A stretch of DNA of 64,000 nucleotides, from the NCBI GenBank assembly GCA_020632575.1, contig JACKFH010000001.1, positions 186,001 to 250,000 on the forward strand, read 5' to 3'. Origin of the DNA: Candidatus Omnitrophota bacterium (GTDB taxonomy: Bacteria; Hinthialibacterota; Hinthialibacteria; OLB16). Numbering within the stretch: position 1 is the first letter of the stretch; the number at the start of each line of letters is the position of its first letter. Of this stretch, positions 23,159 through 33,100 are shown piece after piece. A program made the position numbers and the translations under genes. The notes under the pieces are model-generated. The model saw nothing but the letters and a program-made list of their open reading frames with translations. It searched no databases and was not told the DNA's origin.

Positions 23159-26100
23159 TCAATACTCGACCCGAACGTGGATCGCTTTTTCCCCCGGAGT
23201 CAAGCGAATCGTTTCTTTCTCCGTATCGAAATCTTTCCAATCCCGACCGTCCACCCAAACCCTCTTGATCGATTTCCCCTCGGGGTGACTGACCCGCAGG
23301 ACAATGGATTCCGGGGGATTGCGCTTGGGCGGCTCGATGATGGCATCGATAAATCCCTGATTCACACTGGAAATGAGACGGTAATCGACCGGTCCAAAGT
23401 GGGTCGGAGCGTTTTCAATCGAGACCTCCATCCCATCCATGAGCCAGTTGTTTGTTACAAATGGGGCCAACCAAAGCTCGCCGCCGCGCTCCATCAAGAA
23501 CATCGTGCGTGTTTGAGAGAGGAACCATCCCGTTTCATGGGTCTTGTTCCAGGCCGCGATGTTATGGAAGTGCTCCCAGAAGGAGAGGATCTCACGACTC
23601 AGGAGGGTCGGGATCGCGTTGAAATACGATCGAATAAACGGTTTGACCTCATCGCGAAGGGCATAGATATCGGCGATCCGGCAATAGTATGGCTGGACCT
23701 TTGCAAATCCGCCAAGGTTAAAACGGTCGGCTTCGTTCCGTTCCCGGGGGTATTCCCCCATTCCGCTTTGGAAGAACTGAAAGTCCTCGAGGTGATTGAT
23801 CATCGCTTCGGCCTCCGTCGAATGCGGATCGATCACTCCGGTGGGGATGAGATGGTGAGCGCCGAGTTCGACATCATAACACCAGCTCCGATTTCCATCC
23901 TCACCCGGAAAGACCTCGCCCATGGGACCGAAGCAATAGAGGGCGGAGGGGTCGGATGAAGACCAGCACCCAGTCCTCAGTTCGAACGCGGGAGTTCGAG
24001 CGACCGACCAACGGTAGGCGCGGAGAATATTCGATTTGAACTCACTGGCCGATTCAAGCAAGGCGGAAGCCGAGGAATTGCCGATCTCCGCGAGGGCCTC
24101 GGCGGCGTCATGCAGGCCCGCGTAGTAATGAGCCTGGAAAACGAACCGATAGAGGAATCGATTCCAATCGGCCACCACTCCGGGCGGCATGAGACCATAC
24201 TCGGGAAGGGGTTTGCCCGATGGATCGAGCCGTTTCGTTTTCTCGAGCTGGTCCGAGATCCACTCGCAGACTCTCGCCACCTCGGGGGCGACCGATTCGA
24301 GCCATGCCCGATTCCGCCTCAGATCGAAATGTTCGGCCAGTGTCCATAAATGCCACCCCGTGCCCATGAGAGTGTAGCCTGTGGTCAGATACCCGGCATC
24401 GTTGTATTGCTTGATGAAGTAATCCAGCGATCGAGTCGCGAATTCTTCATGCCCCATCCGATCCATTCCGAGGATGACCGAATGCGCCTCGCTCTCGAGC
24501 GGACCATACCGGTCCGAGGCGATCCAAGCGGCGATCGAACCATCGGATCGATCGTTCCGCGCCGCGAGCAGGCAATGGACCTGAGAGGCGCGGATGACAT
24601 TCTCGAGGAAGGGATCGGGAATCCGGACCTTCATCGCGGGGGCGAGAACCCCCTCCCAATACTCTTTGGTTCGGTTGGCCAATTCATCGGACTCCGGCGC
24701 CTCTTCAAGTTCGGAGGGAGTCGCCTCCCACCCGGGTGTCAGGCAGACGATTTCGATTTGCGACCGGGCATCGAGATCGCCCCGCCAACGGAGGGTCGAT
24801 CCTTCATTTGAGACTTGGAGACCCGAAGATCCCCCAAACCGAACGAAGGCGAGCGGTTTTCCTTCCACCTCCACCCAGACTTTATCCTCCTTAGGGGAAA
24901 GGGAGGGCGTCGCGTCCTTGACGGAGAAGGACAGATCGAAGGCGACTTCTACACTGGAATCGGTGGGATTTTCAAAGCGCCATTCAGTCACACAGAGCGG
25001 TTTCTCAAAGAGCCAGAGAGAATCGCCACGTCGTTCCCCGAGGGGCGCCACAAAAGTTCTTTGAGTGTAAGTCGCTCCATTCGCCTCGCCCGCCAAAACC
25101 GGGAGCGGGGTCCAGCCTCCGTCGAGGCGCCGTGTCACCTCGCCCAAACCTCGAACGCTGGGACGAATCCAACAACTTCCCTTCCATTGTCCCCCCCAGA
25201 TGGTTCCAGGCAGATCATCCACTCGGTTGAACTCGATCCCCCCATCGCGGTGCGCGACGAATTTCCGATTGTCGCACGCCAGCGAAAGCATCATCGGGCC
25301 GAGATCCTGGATCGGGTTGTGGACATGCTCCATCGCCTGTTTGAAGGTTTGGTCGGGAGCGTCCCGGACTTGGTCCAGGATGGTTCGACGGCCCGAGGTG
25401 GCGAGGTCGATCGATTTGAGCGTCTCCTCCGAATCGATGAGGCTGACAAAAATCCCGGCGTCCCGTACGAAGACCGATTTGTTTTTCTTCACATCCTCGA
25501 CCGAGACCGCGCACCCCGCATTGGCGAAAGAGAAGCAGAGGTTGGTTTGGTCCGACTTCCAGGGGCGCGGTACGGTGTTCAGGACTCTCAGCAATACTGG
25601 TTGAGAAGGGCGCCACACGATCCTCTGAAGCGGATCGATTTCGTTAGACGGAAAGATTGAGCCGTTATAAATCAGGACCTCGCAGGTTGAGGCGGTCACC
25701 CCTTCCGCTGCCTCCAGTCTGAGATCGGTGGTTTCGCAATGGGATTGGGTCCAGGCATCGAACTGCTGGACAAAGGAACCCTCTTTGGAAACCGGAAAGA
25801 TCCATCGGATTTTTTCGGTCCCCTTTCTCGCCAAATCTGGATATTCTTTGGCGTCCCAGGAAAGGATCATCGACCGGTCCTCAACCTCGATGGCGCCCTC
25901 CAGCGGCTTCCATTCCCCCTGCCATGGGGATTCTCCGACCCAATACTGAACACGAATCCGGTCGGCCGGTGGCGCGTCCACCTTGTCCGCGAAATGGATC
26001 GCAAGCTTTTTGAGCATTCGCCTCTCGGCCCATTGGAGGCCGATGCACCCAATCCCATCGCCCCAGACAGGAACCTCGTATCCGCGACCTCGATAGACCA

Positions 26101-26791
26101 CGGGAGATTCCAAGAAGACCTCATCCCGGGCGAATTCCTGGACTCGATTGGAACGGGCGCCATCCATGCGTTCGGGGTCCCAAGTCACCATCCTGGCGTA
26201 GGGGGCGGCGTCAAACCTCAGGCGTTCGGCGCGAGCTCGGGCCTCCTTTGAGGCAGCTGTCAGAACGGGGTTTATCCAATTTGCGCAGTCGCAAGTGATA
26301 CCATCTCCGCCATCCTCGACAATCAGTTCGAGATCGAAAGCGCCCTCGACCGGAATCCGGATTTCTTTAAGCGGATCGCTCTCCCGCATGAGGCCGCTGT
26401 CGAAAACCTCCTCACCATCGACACGAATTTTGAAAATGACGCTTCCCTGATCCTGCGCTTGCTTCTGGACTCCCACAGAGGTTTCGAATGAGGCGCAGTC
26501 GCCTCCCAAATCGAATAGGATTTCGCCATTGGCGTGGTGGCCAAGCCCTTTTTCATACACCTCGTCTCCCACCTGGAGTTTCATCGGCTCCTTGCCGGGG
26601 GCATGCGCACAGGCGTCGATACCGAGCTCACCCCAACTCTGAGTGGAAAAAACGATGCGATCGAGGATGGGGATCGTCTGGGATGCAGCATTGGAATCAT
26701 CCGATCGCGCTGTCCCTATGAAGAGAAAGGAGAGAATAGAAATTACGCATAAAAATTGAGTTGGGGTTACTAATCGAATCTGCATTTGCAA
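23159..26791 (-). CDS. Large secreted NPCBM-domain glycosidase-like protein
   Basis: A 1210-residue exported protein. A signal peptide (QFLCVISILSFLFIGTARS) is followed by an NPCBM/NEW2 carbohydrate-binding domain (SWGELGIDACAHAPGKEP, KGLGHHANGEILFDLGG, CDCANWINPVL; about residues 38-170). Next come discoidin-like beta domains, a supersandwich-like middle with WRFENPTDSSVEVAFDLS, and an (alpha/alpha)6-barrel-like C-terminal half with AARNDRSDGSIAAWIASDRY and YFIKQYNDAGYLTTGYTLMG. The whole resembles the glycosidase/phosphorylase superfamily with six-hairpin folds. No specific family can be assigned by eye. It should act outside the cytoplasm on a polysaccharide. Confidence 0.75.
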   Translation of the reverse strand: MQMQIRLVTPTQFLCVISILSFLFIGTARSDDSNAASQTIPILDRIVFSTQSWGELGIDACAHAPGKEPMKLQVGDEVYEKGLGHHANGEILFDLGGDCASFETSVGVQKQAQDQGSVIFKIRVDGEEVFDSGLMRESDPLKEIRIPVEGAFDLELIVEDGGDGITCDCANWINPVLTAASKEARARAERLRFDAAPYARMVTWDPERMDGARSNRVQEFARDEVFLESPVVYRGRGYEVPVWGDGIGCIGLQWAERRMLKKLAIHFADKVDAPPADRIRVQYWVGESPWQGEWKPLEGAIEVEDRSMILSWDAKEYPDLARKGTEKIRWIFPVSKEGSFVQQFDAWTQSHCETTDLRLEAAEGVTASTCEVLIYNGSIFPSNEIDPLQRIVWRPSQPVLLRVLNTVPRPWKSDQTNLCFSFANAGCAVSVEDVKKNKSVFVRDAGIFVSLIDSEETLKSIDLATSGRRTILDQVRDAPDQTFKQAMEHVHNPIQDLGPMMLSLACDNRKFVAHRDGGIEFNRVDDLPGTIWGGQWKGSCWIRPSVRGLGEVTRRLDGGWTPLPVLAGEANGATYTQRTFVAPLGERRGDSLWLFEKPLCVTEWRFENPTDSSVEVAFDLSFSVKDATPSLSPKEDKVWVEVEGKPLAFVRFGGSSGLQVSNEGSTLRWRGDLDARSQIEIVCLTPGWEATPSELEEAPESDELANRTKEYWEGVLAPAMKVRIPDPFLENVIRASQVHCLLAARNDRSDGSIAAWIASDRYGPLESEAHSVILGMDRMGHEEFATRSLDYFIKQYNDAGYLTTGYTLMGTGWHLWTLAEHFDLRRNRAWLESVAPEVARVCEWISDQLEKTKRLDPSGKPLPEYGLMPPGVVADWNRFLYRFVFQAHYYAGLHDAAEALAEIGNSSASALLESASEFKSNILRAYRWSVARTPAFELRTGCWSSSDPSALYCFGPMGEVFPGEDGNRSWCYDVELGAHHLIPTGVIDPHSTEAEAMINHLEDFQFFQSGMGEYPRERNEADRFNLGGFAKVQPYYCRIADIYALRDEVKPFIRSYFNAIPTLLSREILSFWEHFHNIAAWNKTHETGWFLSQTRTMFLMERGGELWLAPFVTNNWLMDGMEVSIENAPTHFGPVDYRLISSVNQGFIDAIIEPPKRNPPESIVLRVSHPEGKSIKRVWVDGRDWKDFDTEKETIRLTPGEKAIHVRVEY

Positions 26792-26891
26792 TCCTCCGAA
26801 GGAACAAGAAGCACGTCGGGAATTTAGATCAACCTAGCCCCGAATTCGACAGGGAGGGCAAGCGCCTCCCTGCTGTCCAAGGAGATCGGAT

Positions 26892-27227
26892 ATGCCCTAT
26901 GACGAAAAACTGGCGGAGAGAATCCGAGAAATCCTGAAAGACCGTGAGGGTTTTGAGGAAAAGAAGATGTTCGGAGGGCTTTCCTTTTTATTGCATGGGA
27001 ACATGTGCTGCGGGGTGTTGAAGGAGCAACTGATTGTGCGGGTCGGTCCGGACCGTTATGAGGAGGCGCTCGCGCACGATCATGCGACCGAGATGGATTT
27101 TACCGGCACTCCCTTACGAGGGTTTGTTTATGTTTATCGGGATGGTTTCGAGACGGACTCGGGGCTCGAGAAATGGGTTCGATACGGCATCGATTTTGCC
27201 GAGTCCCTCGCCAAAAAGGAAAAGTGA
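26892..27227 (+). CDS. TfoX N-terminal domain protein
   Basis: A 111-residue protein with the TfoX-N fold signatures: YDEKLAERIREILKDREGFE, KKMFGGLSFLLHGNMCCGV, IVRVGPDRYEEAL and MDFTGTPLRGFVYV. Stand-alone TfoX-N proteins are widespread and of uncertain role; the name comes from competence regulation but does not imply it here. A good AAGGAG precedes the ATG. It is convergent with the aminotransferase gene, only 8 bases from its stop codon. Confidence 0.88.
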   Translation: MPYDEKLAERIREILKDREGFEEKKMFGGLSFLLHGNMCCGVLKEQLIVRVGPDRYEEALAHDHATEMDFTGTPLRGFVYVYRDGFETDSGLEKWVRYGIDFAESLAKKEK

Positions 27228-27235
27228 AAAAATTC

Positions 27236-28597
27236 TCACCTCACCGTCGGTTTCTTTCCTCGATCTCGATGCCGCCCAGAATATTTTGAGAACACCGTAT
27301 TCATTTGGTTGGCCAGCTCCTTGCAGTCCTTTGCCTTCATCCATTGGTTCAAATGCACCGTCACAATGCGGCGGTAATAATCGTCGGCGCGGGGAGTCCC
27401 TGTCCGCGCCCTTTCGGGGTGCAGTCCCGAGAAACGTTGGGGATCGCGCCGTTTGAGGACCTCGATCATGTCGGAGGCCAGATGCCAGTCTGGCCATTCC
27501 TCGCGTCCGATCCACCCGCAGCGAACCCCAAGAGCCTGGAGATCGGGAACGATCTTTTCGCCCAGATCGAAAGTTTCGGGATAGAAACGGATCGCGTACC
27601 CCATCTCTCCCTCGTAGTCGTGGCTGGGTTGGAGACGAATGCCCTCGAAGTCCCCGAGGTGTTTCAAGACCCGATCGCGGACCTTACGAAACCGCTCCAC
27701 GATCCCCGGCATCTTTCTGAGTTGAACCACGTTGAGAGCCGCCTCGAGTTCGGACATCCGGTAGTTGGTCCCACAGAAGAGTTCCCCCTCGTGAACAGCC
27801 TTTCCAAAACGGTTTTCACGCCATAGGCCACCCCCCTCAGAAAACTGTTGAGCACGCTCATAGAGGCCTTTATCGTTAGTGAGAAGGAGCCCCCCCTCTC
27901 CGCCACCGATGATTTTGTAGGCCGCGATACTGAAACAGCCGATGTCACCAAGAGTTCCTGCCCACTTCCCGTGATACGTTGCTCCACAGGATTGGGCGGC
28001 ATCCTCGATCACCCTTAGATGGCGCTTCCTCGCGATTTTCAAAATGGAATCCATGTCACACAAGTTCCCCATCACCGGAGTTGGAGCAATGGCAACGGTC
28101 CGGTCGGTGATCAACTCCTCGATCCGATCCGGATCGAGGGTCAGGGTTTCATCCACATCGCAGAGGACTGGAGTTCCCCCGGCCAGGATGACCGAGGAGG
28201 CGGTGGCCACGTATCCCACCGCGGGACAAATAACCTCATCACCTGGCCCAATGCCACAAGCCACAAAAGCGCAATGCAGGGCGGCGGTCCCGGAACTCAG
28301 ACCGAGGGCGTGCTTGGTTCCAAAAATTTCGCGAGCCGTTCGTTCGTACTCTCGGACCTTCGACTCCTCGACATCCGAATAGTAGTTGACCAGAAAAGGC
28401 CCCTCGCCCCAATCCTCCTCCTTGAGGGCCTCACGGATCTTCTTGAGAGTCTTCTTCGAAAAGCCCCACCTTTCGGAGAGCGACATGAACTCCTCGATGC
28501 CCACCTTTGGTTTTCCCTCTGGCGAGGAGACTGATTTCCAGGCGGTGTGCAGGGCGACCCTCTGCCTCTCCTTTACACTCGGTTTCTTACGACTCAC
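27236..28597 (-). CDS. DegT/DnrJ/EryC1/StrS-type aminotransferase
   Basis: A 453-residue PLP enzyme of the family that transfers amino groups to keto sugars or related carbonyls. Seen are SSGTAALHCAFVACGIGPGD, VICPAVGYVATASSVILAG, IEDAAQSCGATYHGKWAGT, the PLP lysine in CFSIAAYKIIGGGEGGLL, and a normal C-terminal domain. The product could be an amino sugar for cell-surface glycans. It starts 4 bases before the stop codon of the upstream epimerase-like gene (28594-29442), so the two are translationally coupled and probably act in one pathway. Confidence 0.9.
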   Translation of the reverse strand: MSRKKPSVKERQRVALHTAWKSVSSPEGKPKVGIEEFMSLSERWGFSKKTLKKIREALKEEDWGEGPFLVNYYSDVEESKVREYERTAREIFGTKHALGLSSGTAALHCAFVACGIGPGDEVICPAVGYVATASSVILAGGTPVLCDVDETLTLDPDRIEELITDRTVAIAPTPVMGNLCDMDSILKIARKRHLRVIEDAAQSCGATYHGKWAGTLGDIGCFSIAAYKIIGGGEGGLLLTNDKGLYERAQQFSEGGGLWRENRFGKAVHEGELFCGTNYRMSELEAALNVVQLRKMPGIVERFRKVRDRVLKHLGDFEGIRLQPSHDYEGEMGYAIRFYPETFDLGEKIVPDLQALGVRCGWIGREEWPDWHLASDMIEVLKRRDPQRFSGLHPERARTGTPRADDYYRRIVTVHLNQWMKAKDCKELANQMNTVFSKYSGRHRDRGKKPTVR

Positions 28598-29442
28598 TTT
28601 TTTTCAGACCACTCCTTGATGAATTCGGCGTACCCCTCCCGGAAGGTCGGATACACACATCGGTATCCTGACTCGACCAACCGGTCATTGCGGACCCTTT
28701 TTCCGGAGGGACCCGATCCGAGTTGGTCCTCTTCCTTTTCAAAGTGGACTCCCATTTGTTCCGCCAGCCATGAATAAACCTCGTTTCGGTCAGATGGATC
28801 ATTATCCACACCATTGTAAGCGAACTGCGGGTTCTCGATATGCAAGAGGTGGAGGATGGATCTGGCGCAGTCCTCACGGTGGATTCGGTTCGTAAACGAG
28901 GGGGTGTCGGTCAGTTGGACCCTTCCTTCCGAAATCATCCTCAGCAGCCGGTCTCTGCCGGGGCCATAAATCCCGCCGAATCGAACCACGATGCCGGGAA
29001 GTCCGGATTCCATTAGCAATTTCTCCCCCTCCAGGACCTTCTGTCCAGTGAACCGAACGGGCTTGGTTGGAGACTCCTCGGAGACCCAACTCCCATCATC
29101 CTGCCCATAGACCCCGGTGCTCGAGGTGAAAACGACACGGCGAATTTGCGGTGAACATTCCTTGAGCCGCTCGAGGAAATGGTTCAACCCCTGGACATAA
29201 GCGCGAGTGTACGACCCCTCGGTGGGTTCATCGGCGGCCGCGCAATAGACCGCGAAATCGCATTCGAGGTCGAGACTCGAAAGTGAATCCGGATCCGCCA
29301 GATCGGCGCTCGCCCAACGGATGGGAGATGTTTCCGCCGGCGGGCGCCTTCGAATCGCAAGAACTTCATCGCCCTTGTCAATCAATAATTCCGCGAGACG
29401 GGTTCCGACGTAACCGCACCCGCCTATGACAACTTTTGTCAA
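28594..29442 (-). CDS. NAD-dependent epimerase/dehydratase-like protein
   Basis: A 282-residue extended SDR. The N-terminal VVIGGCGYVGTRLAELLIDK is the GxxGxxG NAD-binding loop; TSSTGVYGQDDG holds the catalytic Ser and Tyr region, although the usual YxxxK is not obvious (TGQKVLEGEKLL follows, as in the YeeZ-like SDR group); GIYGPGRDRLLRMI and NRIHREDCARSILHLL complete the family pattern. I chose TTG 29442 because GAGGAGGG precedes it at 29446-29453; ATG 29475 is an alternative. Coupled to the DegT aminotransferase gene, it probably serves nucleotide-sugar or lipid-sugar metabolism. Confidence 0.8.
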   Translation of the reverse strand: MTKVVIGGCGYVGTRLAELLIDKGDEVLAIRRRPPAETSPIRWASADLADPDSLSSLDLECDFAVYCAAADEPTEGSYTRAYVQGLNHFLERLKECSPQIRRVVFTSSTGVYGQDDGSWVSEESPTKPVRFTGQKVLEGEKLLMESGLPGIVVRFGGIYGPGRDRLLRMISEGRVQLTDTPSFTNRIHREDCARSILHLLHIENPQFAYNGVDNDPSDRNEVYSWLAEQMGVHFEKEEDQLGSGPSGKRVRNDRLVESGYRCVYPTFREGYAEFIKEWSEKK

Positions 29443-29481
29443 GACTCCCTCCTCGATAAGCTGGTATGGTATCATGGTCGC

Positions 29482-29970
29482 ATGGAACAAAAACAGCAAA
29501 CGTTCGGCGTTGTCTACCGAAAGGCGACCTTGGGCGAAATCATCGATCTACGGGAAGAGATCCTCATTAAAGGGACGGATCGGAATTCTCCGGAATTCGA
29601 CATGGATCACTTCCCCGACACGCTTCACATGGGAGCGTTTACGGACGGCAAAAATATCGCTTGTTTAAGTCTCATGAGGGTCGACTATGAGGGCCAAACG
29701 GCGTATCAGTTGCGGGGGATGGCGGTTCGACCCGAGTTTCGGAACAAGGGATTTGGCAAGTCGCTGTTGAACTTTTCGGAAAGATGGGTGGTTCGTCACT
29801 CGTCGGTACGGCTTTTGTGGTGCAACGCTCGCACCTCGGCGGTCGACTACTACGTGAGACTGGGCTGGGAAAGGGTTTCCGAGGAGTTCACGATCGAGGG
29901 AGTCGGTCCGCATGTCCGGATGATCCGGAGGATCGGTTCGGGTCCTCGCGCGCCTCGGAGAATCGGATAG
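29482..29970 (+). CDS. GNAT-family N-acetyltransferase
   Basis: A 162-residue acetyltransferase: VVYRKATLGEIIDLREEILI at the start, AYQLRGMAVRPEFRNKGFGK for the acetyl-CoA loop, and ARTSAVDYYVRLGWERVSEE near the end. The YitF/ElaA-like branch of GNAT proteins has this look. The substrate is unknown. It is transcribed divergently from the epimerase gene 39 bases away and has no nearby antitoxin, so a TacT-like toxin role is not suggested. Confidence 0.85.
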   Translation: MEQKQQTFGVVYRKATLGEIIDLREEILIKGTDRNSPEFDMDHFPDTLHMGAFTDGKNIACLSLMRVDYEGQTAYQLRGMAVRPEFRNKGFGKSLLNFSERWVVRHSSVRLLWCNARTSAVDYYVRLGWERVSEEFTIEGVGPHVRMIRRIGSGPRAPRRIG

Positions 29971-30165
29971 AGACCGAATTGGGAAATCACCATTCGGATT
30001 TTGACACCGCTCGCGTTTCCGATTATTTTGTCCTCTCGTGGGAGCGCCGTTTCAGCGCCCAGAGTTATCGTTCGGGAGACTCGTGATTTTCCGATTCGGA
30101 CCTGAAATGAGCGCCCGCGGTTTGTGGCTGCCCGATAGGCGCCAGAAGATCAAGGAGTCCCTGAT

Positions 30166-33100
30166 TTGGGCATTTCATATAGATTGTCGCATTCTCTCCT
30201 TCTGAGCGTTTTTTGCCTCGCTGTTCTTGCAACGGAGAGTTTCGGAATTGACTACCTCTTGGATGGAGAGTGGAAATTCCAACCGGTCCAAGTCGCCGAT
30301 TTCACCGTGGGCGAGGACGAGCGAGCCAAGACCAACAGCGCGAAAGATCTCGCGGACTCCGAATGGGAGTCCATTCAAGTCCCCGGATATTGGGATCAGC
30401 CGGCCGGAGGATGGCCCTGGTCCAGCCCTCGAAACAAAGGCGGCCCCCACCCAAAACACGATGGCGAGGCATGGTATCGTCATCGCTTTACGGTTCCCGA
30501 AAACCGTTTTCCCGAGGAAGCCAGTGGCAAGGGATTTCATGCCACGCTCCGTTTTGAGAGCGTCTCGGCTCAAGCCTCGGTTTGGCTGAACGGCATCTTT
30601 GTGGGAAGACATTTGGGAGCCTTCGGTCCTTTCGAGGTCAATGTCACGGACGCCCTGCTTCGCAATCAGCCAAACGTTTTGTCCATTCGGGTCCGCGACA
30701 AGACGGCTTTTTATTCTTCTAAAACCGACGCTCCACCGGCATCCTCAAGTCGAATTCCGCTTGGATTCGATTCTAATGTGGGCGGTATTCGAGGGTCGGT
30801 TTCCGTTCATATCGGTCCGAAAGCGAGAATTTTGGATCTTGCGGCTTCGACCGATTCCGAATCCGCCACGGTGGAGGTGGCCGTTTCCTCGGAAGCGATC
30901 GGCAATAGCAGCCTGGTTTTGGAATTGACTGAAAAATCGACAGGGAAACGGATCGAAGTCGGGGAGGGGAAACCGATTGGCGCGGTCACGGTCAAATCGG
31001 GGGTGCATCGCGTCCGCCTCCGAGATTTCCCTCCCGACTCCCCACCCAAATCCTGGTCGCCGGAGTCCCCGAACCTCTATCGCCTCACGGCGAAATTGAT
31101 GGGCGTGTCGGGTTCGCTCGATGTCGCGGAAACCGACATCGGGTTCCGCTCCTTTCACGCGGGCGACGGTCAATTTCTCTTGAACGACCGCCCCTATTTC
31201 CTTTTGGGCGCCGGATCGCCTCCACATTACGATCTCCCCGGCGAGGAGGTGATGCGATCCCATCTTTCCCAACTCAAGGAGGCCGGAGTGCGCGCGGTTC
31301 GGTTCGCTTATGAACCGCCGACCGAGCGATGGCTGAGTCTTTGTGACGAAATCGGGCTCCTCGCCTGGGTGGAGGGGCCCCTTTCGGTCGAGGAGGGAAC
31401 CTACGATTTCGCCAACGCGGACCTGGTCAGGACCGCAAGCGCCGAAATGAAGGAGCTCGCTCGTCGATATAAGAACCATCCCTCTCTCGGCGTTTGGACA
31501 ATCGGCTCGGGCAACCTCAGAAACCTTTCCGAAAAGAAGTCTCGTGGGGAGGCCTCGAAGGCCTTGAGAGCGATCGCCGCCGAGATGCGCAAGATCGACC
31601 GAGACGCCATCGTGCTGCCGGAATCCGATTCAAGAGGGTTCATCGACTCCCCCGTGGAGGATTGGAGTTCAAGTTTGGGATGGTACCGGGGCAAGGACTC
31701 GGACTGGGGGCCGTTTTTGAAGGTGACAGCGACGCGCATCACGGGCGCCACTTCGCCCTGGGTTTGCTCAGCGCTGGAGACCGGTTATTCCAGCGCGGGG
31801 CAAGGGCGTGTGATTCCGGATCCCTATGAGGAAGCCGCCACCAGAATGCGGATCGGACGTTCCGGAGAGGATCGCAATCGTCTCCTGTTCGCTCAGTCCA
31901 ACCGCGTTCGACGATTAGTCGAGGTGGCTCGCGCCCGCAGGGATTCCTCGAAGAATCGGATCGCGGGCATTTTCCCTTTCACCTCCGCCAATTGGTTCTT
32001 TTATCCCTTAACCCCCGGAGAAATTCGCCCTAAACCGATTCTCGCGTCTTTGAAAGAGGCGTACAAACCGATCATCCTGAGTCTCGAATTGCCACAAAAA
32101 AACTTCTATGCCGGAGAACTGCTGGAAACCACAGTCACCGTGGTGAACGACTCCCCCGATCTTAGGACGATCAAAGGGGGGAACCTCATCCTCGAGGCCA
32201 TTGTCGGGGCGGATGAATTGAATTCTCAGACGCAAAGGGAGAACCTCGAGGCCCCTCCCAACTCCAGCGTTCCTTATTCCATGGTGGTCGTGCTTCCCGA
32301 GGATATCCAAGGACTTCGTCACGGGACAATCCGAGTGCGCCTCTCCCAATCAGGGGGAGAATTGGCCTCGAACGAGGCAGAGATTCAGATTGCGCCAAGG
32401 GGTTGGAGTCGTCCAAAATCGGAAAAACCGTTCGATCGGGTTTTGGTCTATGACCCGAAATCCTCTCTGACCCCTTATTTCGAGGAATACAGCCTCCGTC
32501 CGAGGAAACTGGAGAATCTCGACCAACTCATCGAAGCGGCGGGTTTGATTGTCGGTTCCGGCGGGTTCGACGATTACTTGAGCCGAGCTTGGCCAACCCT
32601 CGAAAGGTGGCTCGATTCCGGGGGAAGGATGGCGGTCCTCGACCACTCGTTGCGGACAAGCCGCTGGACCTTTTCCGGCCCTTATCCCCCCGGTTACGAG
32701 ATCACCCCTCCACCCGGTTGGCCGACGGGTGTCGATCGGGTCAATGTCACCATGGAGGGGCATCCCTTGTTCGAGGGGATTCGAAGCGAGGCCCTGGACG
32801 ATTGGGGACGGAACCATGTGGTCGCGCGCAATCTCCTAACCTGGGTCGGAGGCGAGAATCCGCCATACGGACATCACCCCCTTGTTGATGTCGCGGTGGA
32901 ATCGGGCGAACTGGACTGGGGCGAGGTGGTGGTGGAGGATCGTTATTCCGAGGGTTCGATCTTGTACTCGCAACTCGAGTTGACGCCGAATGCTCTGACC
33001 GACCCGGTCGCCTGCAAGATCCTTTCGAATCTGATCGATTGGGCTGGAGACTCTTTGGCCCCGGTTTTCGTGGATATCGACCAATCGGCGCCAGGGTTCC